NCBI RefSeq assembly: GCF_020497125.1
Contig: NC_059075.1
Span: forward strand, 109,903,222 to 109,967,221
Length of the DNA: 64,000 bases
Source of the DNA: Mauremys mutica
Lineage: Eukaryota > Chordata > Testudines > Geoemydidae
Direction: 5' to 3'
The translations under genes and the position numbers were made by a program. Under the pieces are notes generated by a model. It saw nothing but the letters and a program-made list of their open reading frames with translations, ran no database searches and had not been told where the DNA came from. Below are positions 55,537-64,000 of this stretch, one piece after another (within the stretch, counting starts at the first letter, position 1; the number at the start of each line of letters is the position of its first letter).

Positions 55537-57022
55537 ATTTAAACTATACTGTCCTGCCCAGTTTTGTTCCTATTATATTTAATGTGGGGGTTGCCATTGA
55601 CTTTATGGAAGCAGGATTGTCACTGCACTTCGGTCATATGACTATTCAACCCCAAGTTATTTTATCCATTGAAGATTCGAAGATAAAAAAAGATGAGTGG
55701 TCAGTTGCTACTAATTTTTCATTCATTAGCATTACAGATATTGCTCACTTAGTTTTATATCCTGATGACAAAGTGAATTGATCTACCAGCCCCAAATAAG
55801 GCCTGCGCCAAATTATCCAGGTCAATGACCAGTGATATTTTATAACCATTGTCACCTGAATTTCCTAAATAAAACTAAAATAAACAAAAATGGGATATGG
55901 ATCTTGTTTGTATTATGCCATATATTTGTCAAGTATGGTGCCATTGATCCATTCTGTTATCTGTCAATGGCTGTATAAAACTGATGGGATTCAAACCCAA
56001 ACCACCATAATACCTAAAATTGGAAGTCCCATCCAACACAAAAATATTTTTCCCCATTAGACTGCAAGCTTTAATGTTTGTAAAGTTCTTTGAGATCCTT
56101 AGACAGGGAGTGCTACCAGAATATAAAATATTATCATCAGAATGTCAAGATAGCAGCTTCCTCTTTGATCACTAATTATTATTTTTATTATGTTTTAAGC
56201 TTTACAAATATTGTAACTGGATGTTGTGACCCTAAAATCTTTTACATCACATTGCAATTTTACTTTAGGAAGGAATTTGGCCATAGACCAGTCCTAATGT
56301 CCCTAAACCGGGAAATACCATTTACTCAGGCTTAGTAAACAGCCCACATTTTTTAAAACATTGCATTTTAAATACACCCACACTCTTGTAATAACACTAT
56401 TACTTTTTTTAGACTACTGGGAAAGATTTGAAATTGTATTACTGGCACTAACCTGGTCAAGTGGATCTTGGAATTAGCACAATAATGTGAGATTACTATA
56501 AATTCCCAATGTAACCCTGCACTTGCGTCTAAGTGCACTACAAACTGGAATGAGGTTTTTTCCACCTTATTAAAACATTCATAGCTGAATCCACATTGTT
56601 TTAGCCCATACATTACTTGCACCTTTCCTTTCCTGCAGGTCCAGTTCCAGATTTCTGTTAAGGTATGTCTACACTACCAGGGTAGTTCGATTTTACTTAA
56701 CTCGAATTTGTGGAACCAACCTTACAAAGTCGAACGTGTGTATCCACACTAAGGACAGTAATTCGACTTTGTGAGTCCACACTAACGGGGCAAGCGTCGA
56801 CACTGGAAGCGGTGCACTGTGGGCAGCTATCCCACACTTCCCGCAGTCCCCGCTGCCCATTGGAATTCTGGGGCAAGCCCCCAATGCCTGCTGCGGGAAA
56901 ATATGTGTCGACTGTCGTCTTTCAACCCTCACTCCTGCCCTCCCTCCATGAAATTGCCGGCGGGAAATCTGTTCGCGCACTTTTCTGGTGAGTGACAGTG
57001 CAGATGCCACAGCACTGCGAGC

Positions 57023-58306
57023 ATGGAGCCCACTGCGTTCATCGCTGCAGTTATGGCCGTTGTCAACTCCTCGCACCTTATCGTCCACCTTTTTCACAGT
57101 CAGATGCTGAGAAATCGGGCGAGGAGGCTCCGGCAGCGCGGTGAGGACATGAAGTGTGAGAGTGGCACAGACCTCTCACAAAGCACGGGACCCCGTGCCG
57201 TGGACATCATGGTGGCAATGGGTCATGTTCATGCTGTGGAATGGCGATTCTGGGCCCGGGAAACAAGCATGGACTGGTGGGACCGCATAGTGCTGCAGGT
57301 GTGGGATGAATCACAGTTGCTGCGAAACTTTCGCATGCGTAAGGGCACTTTCCTTGAACTGTGTGACTTGCTGTCCCCTGCCCTGAAGCGCAAGGACACC
57401 CGGATGTGAGCAGCCCTGACTGTGCAGAAGCGAGTGGCCATAGCCCTCTGGAAACTTGCAACGCCAGACAGCTACCGGTCAGTAGTGAACCACTTTGGCG
57501 TGGGCAAATCTACCGTAGGGGTTGCTGTGATGCAAGTTGCCAACGCAATCGTTGAGCTACTGCTCTCAAAGGTAGTGACCCTGGGAAACGTCCAGGTCGT
57601 CATAGATGGCTTCGCCGCGATGGGATTCCCAAACTGTGGTGGGGCTATAGATGGAACTCATATCCCTATCCTGGGACCGGACCACCAGGCCAGCCAGTAT
57701 ATTAACCGAAAGGGCTACTTTTCAATGGTGCTGCAAGCACTGGTGGACCATAGGGGACGTTTTACCAACATCAACGTCGGATGGCCGGGCAAGGTTCATG
57801 ACGCGCGTGTTTTCAGGAACTCTGGTCTGTTTAGACGCCTGCAGGAAGGTACTTTCTTCCCGGACCACAAAATAACTGTTGGGGATGTGGAGATGCCTAC
57901 AGTGATCCTCGGGGACCCAGCCTACCCGCTAATGCCCTGGCTCATGAAGCCCTATACAGGCGCCCTGGACAGTGACAAAGAACTCTTCAACTACCGGCTG
58001 AGCAAGTGCAGAATGGTGGTGGAGTGTGCTTTCGGACATCTCAAGGGGAGATGGAGAAGCTTACTGACTCGCTCAGATCTCAGTGAAACCAATATCCCCA
58101 TTGTTATTGCAGCTTGCTGTGTGCTCCACAATCTCTGTGAGAGCAAGGGGGAGACCTTTATGGCAGGATGGGAGGTTGAGGCACATAGCTTGGCTGCTGA
58201 TTACGCCCAGCCAGACAGCCGTGCGATTAGAAGAGCCCAGCGGGAAGCGCTGTGCATCCGGGAGGCTTTGAAAGCTAGGTTCCTCAGTGAGCAGGGTAAC
58301 CTGTGA
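57023..58306 (+). pseudogene. HARBI1-like Harbinger transposase, one in-frame stop
   Basis: A DDE nuclease that would cut and join Harbinger ends. The frame runs from ATG at 57023 (MEPTAFIAAVMAVVNSSHLI) to the stop at 58304-58306, about 427 codons with a single TGA at 57407-57409. The downstream part, residues 134 onward, keeps the DDE-type motifs: GGAIDGTHIPI, LGDPAYPL and VVECAFGHLKGRW. The TGA follows KRKDTRM; the family would normally read on here, and TGA fits decay of a CpG-containing CGA codon. No other frameshift was seen. A separate ATG at 57422 could give a 294-residue product lacking the N-terminal helix-turn-helix part. Confidence 0.85.
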
Positions 58307-58589
58307 CTTTTAAGTTTGTTTACAGAGAAGCTGAACCTGCCCCCGTTTCTTTACCCAGTTAATGTTGACTATCCTCTGCAGTTACATACCCCGTTCACCC
58401 CGTTCTCCCCCTTCCAACACACGTTTAAAAATAAAATACATGGAACTTTGTTAATAAACACCGTTTTCTTTATTACTGATTTTGCGGTAAAGGGTTAAAA
58501 CTGGGACGCCGACTGTGGTGGGTAGGGTGTGTAGTGCTGCAAAGACCGCTTCTAAACTCGAGAAATGACAGGCTCCTGCTCCTAGAGCG

Positions 58590-58800
58590 GTGCGCGGTGG
58601 CGGACTGGTTGTTTCAACAGAGCCTCCCACTCCTCCTTCTCGGGACTCTGTGTGTGGGGGCTATGTGACTTTGTGGCAGGGGAGGACGGTTACAGAGCAG
58701 CTGCTGCGTGGCTTTGTGATCCAGGATAAGGACCGCTGCATAAGATCTCTAACCACCCTCCCCCGCCACAAAGTCACATGGCACCCCCAAAACAGAACAT
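58590..58800. repeat. Inverted and duplicated segment inside the Harbinger element
   Basis: GTGACTTTGTGGCAGGGGAG near 58665 recurs inverted near 58750-58775 (CCTCCCCCGCCACAAAGTCA) and in direct orientation near 59190. The three copies suggest internal rearrangement near the end of the minus-strand gene. Confidence 0.7.
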
Positions 58801-59065
58801 GAAAACAACCTCCCAGACTGACCAGGGTGCCTAGAGACTGCACTGTGTGTGTGACCTGCTACTGAACCTACCCCCGTGTCTGTACCCTGGTAAAGGTGAC
58901 TGACCTGTCCAATTACCAACCCCCTACCCCCCTTGAAACACAGTCTCCTCTAAAAGAACATGACAGAAACAGTAATTAACAGAAAAGTCTTTTTTATTAT
59001 CACCTAGACAGTTAGGGGATGAAACTGGGATGGGGGCTTGGGTGAAGCAGGAAGGAAAGGACTTC

Positions 59066-59535
59066 TCAAAATTTAGGGAATGAGAGCTTTTTGTTAATTG
59101 AGCACTCTTCAGGGGTGGAGTGACAGTTTTCACGGCCCCTGGCGCCCCTCCTTCTTGTTACTTTGGGTGAGGGGGGTATGGGACTTTGTGGCGGGGGAGG
59201 GCGGTTACAGATATACTGCAGTGGGGCTCTGTCCTCCTGCCTGCGGTCCTGCAGAACATCAACAAGGTGCCGGAGCGTGTCCGTTTGCTCCCTCATTAGT
59301 CCAAGCAGCGTTTGAGTCGCCTGCTGGTCCTCCTGCTGCCACCTGTCCTCCCGTTCGCTGTGTGAGTGCTGGTACTGAGACATGTTCTCCCTCCACTGGG
59401 TCTGCTGTGCCGCCTCGGCTTGGGAGCAGCCCGTAAGTTCAGAGAACATCTCGTCCCGTGTCCTTTTCTTTCGCCGCCTAATCTGCTCCAGCCTCTGTGA
59501 GGGGGATGCCGGGGCAGGTCGGGAAACAGTCGCAG
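59066..59535 (-). pseudogene. Harbinger Myb/SANT-like partner protein, C-terminal exon remnant
   Basis: Encodes RLEQIRRRKKRTRDEMFSEL, then QAEAAQQTQWRENMSQYQ, QTDTLRHLVDVLQDRRQEDR and ends KLSFPKF. This is the coiled-coil C-terminal half of the transposon partner protein. An acceptor (CACACAG) near 59535 marks its 5' edge. The Myb/SANT DNA-binding exon expected upstream is not found in the 350 bp before the transposon end, so it appears deleted. Confidence 0.75.
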
Positions 59536-59889
59536 CTGTGTGATGGGAAAAAGGGAGTGAATTCCTTACAAAGATACATTTTTGCGAACAATGAACATAG
59601 TCTAGTCTGTCTCTGTGAACAAGACCATGCACAGCACCTATCTCATGCGCACTCAGGACAAGTTCGAATTTTCGGCCTTCGCATTCATTGCCTGGGGTCT
59701 TGCACTGGAGATCAGACAAGCGGGGCAGGACAGCAGAATTCGTGGAGCAGGCACACATGGTAAGCCGTAGACTTTTGGCTGCTTAAACCTTAATGTATAG
59801 CAGTGCCCTCCTTTCACGCTCAAAGCAATGGTCATAGCGATTTAACGCTGCTAAATTCGACATAACCTCCTAGTGTAGACCAGGCCTTA

Positions 59890-60156
59890 GGGTATATCTA
59901 CACTACAGTCTGAGGTGAGATTAAAGCTCAGGTAGACATACCCATGCTAGCTCTACCCTCACTGGTTTGGCTAAAAATAGCAGTATATGTGCAGTGGCAT
60001 GAGCTTCAGCTCAGGCTGTACAAGCATGCCGGGGACCCTCAGAATCTATTTGCATTACTAACACTGTCTTTTTGTGCATGCTAGTGCAGGTAAAGCTAGC
60101 ATGGGTATGTTTACCCAAGCTGCGCACACACCTCAGATTGCAGTGTTAAAATAACC
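59890..60156. mobile_element. Foldback MITE next to the Harbinger element, 267 bp
   Basis: Left end GGGTATATCTACACTACAG pairs with a diverged right end whose complement is GGTTATTTTAACACTGCAA. Inner arms CATACCCATGCTAGCTCTAC and GTAAAGCTAGCATGGGTATG are nearly perfect complements. It shares the TTA at 59887-59889 with the larger element. Confidence 0.75.
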
Positions 60157-60511
60157 TCTGTCACTCCCAGAAATCTTGCATGCAAAAAACATGACTTTCC
60201 TCTCTGCTGATTGACTGCTTGCTCTAACCGCCTCACTCCACCTGCCTTCCATGCTCCTCTGTATTCTCCCTGTGATGCTTCCCTGGGGATACCCAGGGGT
60301 GTGAGGCACCTGACTACCACCCATCACACTTCTCTTTCCCTTCTTTCCTCCCCAATGCCTTTTACATTTTGCCCTGTAATGCTCCCCCTTCCTTGGTTTT
60401 TTTCTTCTGTTTAATCCATTCCTGTCTTCCCTCCTCCTCCTCCATCCCTCTCCTATAATATGTTAAATAAGTCTGACAAAGACAGATAAAATAAACAAAA
60501 TCTCATCCAAA

Positions 60512-60517
<6 letters not shown>

Positions 60518-60575
<58 letters not shown>
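60518..60575. repeat. (TATC)n microsatellite
   Basis: About 14 perfect ATCT tetranucleotides. It directly abuts the foldback repeat to its right and may have grown at its end. Confidence 0.95.
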
Positions 60576-60589
60576 ATTCACACGATTCA

Positions 60590-61170
60590 CTCAAAGAAAT
60601 TAATCATGGTTAACCACAGTTTTAATCTCACTGTTAAACAATAGAATACCAATCAAAATGTATTAAATATTTTGGATGTTTTTCTATATTTTCATATATA
60701 TTGCTATAATTGAAATCAAAGTATATATTTTTATTACAAATATTTGCACTATAAAAATGATAAAAGAAATAGTATTTTTCAATTCACATCATACAAGTAC
60801 TATAGTGCAATATCTGTGTCGTGAAAGTGCAACTTACAGATGTATTTTTTTTGTTACATAACTGCTCTCAAAAACAAAATAATGTAAAACTTTAGAGCCT
60901 ACAAGTCCACTCAGTCCTACTTCAGTACTTGTATTAGGTGAATTGAAAAATACTATTTCTTTTTTTACAGTGCAAATACTTGTAATAAAAAATAAATATA
61001 AAGTGAGCATTGTACACTTTGTATTCTGTGTTGTAACTGAAATCAATATATTTGAAAATGTAGAAAACAGCCAAAATATTGAAATAAATGGTATTCTATT
61101 ATTGTTTTACAGTGCAATTAATCACATGATTAATTGTGATTAATTATTTTAATCACTTGACGACCCTACT
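60590..61170. mobile_element. Long foldback repeat
   Basis: The arms are inverted complements: CACTGTTAAACAATAGAATACC on the left is matched by GGTATTCTATTATTGTTTTA on the right. ATTAATCA-type ends and paired AAATACTATTTCTTT/AAGAAATAGTATTTTTC segments add further pairing. The right terminus is CTTGACGACCCTA; the left terminus is lost against the TATC repeat. Confidence 0.7.
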
Positions 61171-61448
61171 AATTATATATTCCCCCCAAATAGTGATATA
61201 CCATATTGCTGCCATCTGTCACCACAGCTATTTGTCTTCTTCTCAGAGCCTAGCTATAGAGCTGGTGCCTTGTGTGAGAGCACACTGTGGAACCTAATAA
61301 AGGGTCAAAGCCAAGAGATTTTTTTCAGGGGATTTTGACGAGCAAAATGAAAGCATCATGTTCACAGAGAAAATGTTAATAGAAGTCCCTCCTTCTTGCT
61401 GTGTTGGTAGAAAAACATAGAAAGCCCAATGGTAGTGGGTAGCAGCTA

Positions 61449-61636
61449 CACCTCTACCCTGATATAACGCGACCTGATATAACATGAATTTGGATATAAT
61501 GCAATAAAGCAGTGCTCCAGGGGAGTGGGGCTGCGCACTCTGGCGGATCAAAACAAGTTCGATATAACGCAGTTTCACCTATAATGCAGTAAGATTTTTT
61601 GGCTCCCGAGGACAGCGTTTTATTGGGGTAGAGGTG
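61449..61636. mobile_element. Tc1/mariner-like MITE, 188 bp
   Basis: Flanked by TA (61447-61448, 61637-61638). Ends CACCTCTACCCTGATATAACG and the inverse of CACCTCTACCCCAATAAAACG are terminal inverted repeats of about 21 bp. Confidence 0.8.
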
Positions 61637-61889
61637 TATTTTAAAATGAAGAGGAAAGAAATAGGGAGACAAAGAAACATCATTCTGTAAATGCCTATTT
61701 CACCTTAAATCCTATTTATTAACTTGTTCCACAAGTCCATAGTACCGCCCAGAATATCTGCCACACTTCATGCTGCAGGCCTACCCTCAACATGTCCCCT
61801 GTTCTAGAGCTTGCGAGGAGGTCCTCGGAAGGCAGCCTTCTGGCTGTCTCCCACAGTAATTGTCTGTCTGCCTGTCTAAGCTGGTCCAT

Positions 61890-62190
61890 ATGTATTTTCT
61901 GTAAAAAAAAAAATGGAAAGGAAACTAAACATTTTTATTTTGTTCAAATTTATTTATAGACCAAACAAAAAATGAAATATTTTCATTTTTTATTTCCCTC
62001 CATTTCTCTCCAGTGGAAGAAAGAGGAAAAAGGAGGTGGAGGGAATGAAAAATGAAAATGTTTTATTTTTTTACCAGAAAATAGCAATTTTTGACCCAAA
62101 CAAACATTTTCTGAAAAAATTTTCATTGTTGTTAAAAAAAATTCATTAAAAAAATGTCAATTAGCAGTTTTTTACCACCTCTAGTAGCTG
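61890..62190. repeat. AT-rich foldback repeat
   Basis: TTTTCATTTTTTATTTCCCTCC on the left pairs with GGAGGGAATGAAAAATGAAA on the right, around a short centre. Ends are unclear and the class is unknown. Confidence 0.55.
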
Positions 62191-62243
62191 TCTATCCCAG
62201 CTTTGCCACCATACTATCTGGATGCCTCTCTGACAGTGGGGCT

Positions 62244-62450
62244 GGGGATAGCTCAGTGGTTTGAGCATTGGCTTGCTAAACCCAGTGTTGTGAGTTCAAT
62301 GCCTGAGGGGGCCACTTAGGGATCTAGGGTAAAATCAGTACTTGGTCCTACTAGTGAAGGCAGGGGGCTGGACTCAATGACCTTTCAAGGTCACGTCCAA
62401 TTCTAGGAGTTAGGTATATCTCCATTTATTATTATTTTTTTATTATAACA
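62244..62450 (+). mobile_element. Cry I / tortoise Pol III tRNA-derived SINE
   Basis: Begins GGGGATAGCTCAGTGGTTTG (tRNA-like A box), then GTTGTGAGTTCAATGCC (B-box region) and GGGGGCTGGACTCAATGACC, ending in a TATTATTATT-rich tail. This matches the turtle Cry I SINE family as known from the literature and is the best taxonomic clue in the window. Confidence 0.85.
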
Positions 62451-64000
62451 CATAGGCAGACAAGTAAACACATGTACTCTTGTCTATTTTGTAAACACAG
62501 GTACTGCAATGGCAGGATACACATGTGCATATCGAAGAGCAAGAGCGGGTCCTTAGAGGTAATTGGTAAATATTCATAAGCACACAGAAGTGCATTGTAT
62601 TTGTAGGTATATGGCTAAATTGTTATAGGAATATGAAAAGGTAGTAGGTTGTGTATGCACAGATACCCAGAGGGGCTTGTTAGTGATGGGCAATCCTCAA
62701 CAGTTTTGGAGGTTCTGTAGAGTGTAAAGAAGTATCTAAAAGCTGGGATACTTTGCTAAACATTATTCTAATCCACAGTTTTTAAAATCCTGTATATACT
62801 AATCTATTTCCAATGGGTTCAAGATTGAACACCTCCTTCCCTGCTTTGAGGAAATTTCCTAGCTGTGAGGAAACTACAGTACTTTCCTCTCCTGACAGTT
62901 TCTTCTGAAGGAGGAAGCCTTCCTTTCTCATTCTCAGTAGCGCCTGTTTGTGGTACAAAGGGAAAAGACCCAGGGCCATCTTTTCATTCGTTCTGGGCAG
63001 CTACCGTGCTTACCACCTCCTATCACTATGGCAGAGTAATTTCAGAAGCCTCTCTTTCAATCTCCGCTTGTGGTGATTATACAGATTCCCTGGGACAATA
63101 CAGTGGGGACTCTTCGAGTACAGAAGATTGATTAAGCAATACTTGGGGCCACACAGAGGGACTGCTGTGGCACTGGGCACCAATGCACAATTTAGAAATG
63201 GTAAAGGCTTGGGCATTTCATAGAGGAAGCTTCAGGATTGCAGGTGGTCATCAGGGCCAGAATGTAGGGTCCTGGCAATAGTGGGAGGCAACAGCACCAT
63301 GTTGGGACATTCCAGCGGTAGGTCCTTCACTGAATGTTTACAAACCTTAAAAATAAAGAGATGCAAGAAAGGTCGATTCAAGGCTCATTACAATAAAACC
63401 TCTTTCTCCATCGCTAATGGATGGTAAGGATACATGGCGATGCATGGTATTTGTGCACAGAAACAGGGCATGCTGGTTGGACAGAACTCCAATTATTTGC
63501 AAAGGGTGTATATTAGTTTTTCTTCCCACAATGCCTTGCAAATATACCCATTAGTGTAAAGCACTAGCCCCCTGGCCTTATCCTAAAAGTGCTCTCCGAG
63601 GGTAAATGTAATCTGACAAATGTAGATAAAAGAAGCCAGAAATTGAAGAGTGCCACAGAAAAATGCTGTATATAATTAAACAGTTTGAGAAATGTATTGA
63701 ATTTTTAGGTGTGGTTTTGAGTGTTAATGGGGTCCCCATGGAGTCCTTTATCAATTCTATTCAAATATTAGCATTTATTATAATAAGTAAAGCCATTGTA
63801 CTGCTCTGGCATGCTCTTTAAGGGCAATCAGACCTACTGCTCTGCATGGGTGAAATGGCAGTTTTTCATAAAGTTTTTGGTTTGTTTTCTGCACTTAGCT
63901 ATTCAGTTTACAGAATGGTACAATAAGATGATACAGTATTGATTAGAAATATCCTTAGCATTCAGATTTAGCTTTGTATTCTTCTCCCTCTTTTAATTAT
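62451..64000. other. Right-edge DNA without recognised features
   Basis: About 1.55 kb upstream of the transposon cluster. If mucin gene order is as in other amniotes, the 3' end of another mucin gene could lie further right, but no mucin exon is visible here. Confidence 0.4.

Larger units (their letters stand above)
56661..59886 (+). mobile_element. PIF/Harbinger DNA transposon, 3,226 bp
   Basis: Flanked by TTA duplications (56658-56660 and 59887-59889). Inverted ends share GTCTACACTA. It carries two convergent genes, the usual Harbinger layout: a HARBI1-like nuclease on plus (57023-58306, one internal stop) and a Myb/SANT-partner protein remnant on minus (59066-59535). Frequent CpGs and a long transposase frame suggest a fairly young insertion. 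An inverted and duplicated segment lies in the centre at about 58590-58800. Confidence 0.9.

Noticed and set aside
55494..55781. 95-residue plus-strand frame upstream of the promoter
   Set aside because: It begins inside a hAT MITE and has no recognisable domain.
57207..57461. Minus-strand frames opposite the Harbinger transposase
   Set aside because: They are antisense to a coding frame with strong DDE motifs on the plus strand.

Overview
The window is vertebrate nuclear DNA, most likely from a hidden-necked (cryptodiran) turtle. The main clue is a tRNA-derived SINE at about 62244-62450 whose text matches the Cry I / tortoise Pol III SINE family. CR1 LINE fragments and several hAT and Harbinger elements of the kind common in turtle genomes support this. 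The species cannot be fixed from the sequence alone.

One gene dominates. It is a very large secreted gel-forming mucin on the minus strand, best matched to MUC5AC. I traced 41 coding exons from a signal-peptide exon at 52995-53067 leftwards to a VWC exon at 1761-1938. All junctions keep the reading frame, every acceptor is AG, and every donor is GT except one GC donor. The 16,075 coding bases seen give about 5,358 residues. Exons 1-30 (1,333 aa) encode signal peptide, an acidic tyrosine-rich linker, and the D1, D2, D' and D3 von Willebrand assemblies. Exon 31 (10,467 bp, 3,489 aa) encodes the threonine-rich PTS region with fourteen CysD domains. Exons 32-41 encode a short PTS linker, the D4 assembly with a GDPH motif, and the first VWC domain. 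The remaining VWC and cystine-knot exons are not seen and probably lie beyond the left edge.

The central exon is the most unusual part. Three diverged CysD domains (21697-23871) are followed toward the C-terminus by eleven nearly identical 690-bp units (about 13470-21060), each one CysD plus about 128 residues of PTS. The units fall into two CysD charge variants that are interspersed along the array. By my recollection human MUC5AC has nine CysD domains.

Layout on the + strand: 1-1072 GC-rich minisatellite-like DNA; 1761-13225 C-terminal exons with introns holding an LTR, a MIR-like SINE, a hAT MITE, a CR1 fragment and a GC-rich hAT element; 13425-23891 central exon; 25351-53067 N-terminal exons; about 53065-53250 start codon, 5' UTR hairpin, TATA box and a FOXA-like site; 53800-62450 a transposon-dense upstream region, including a 3.2-kb Harbinger element with a transposase frame broken by one TGA; 62451-64000 no recognisable gene. 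No second host gene was found.
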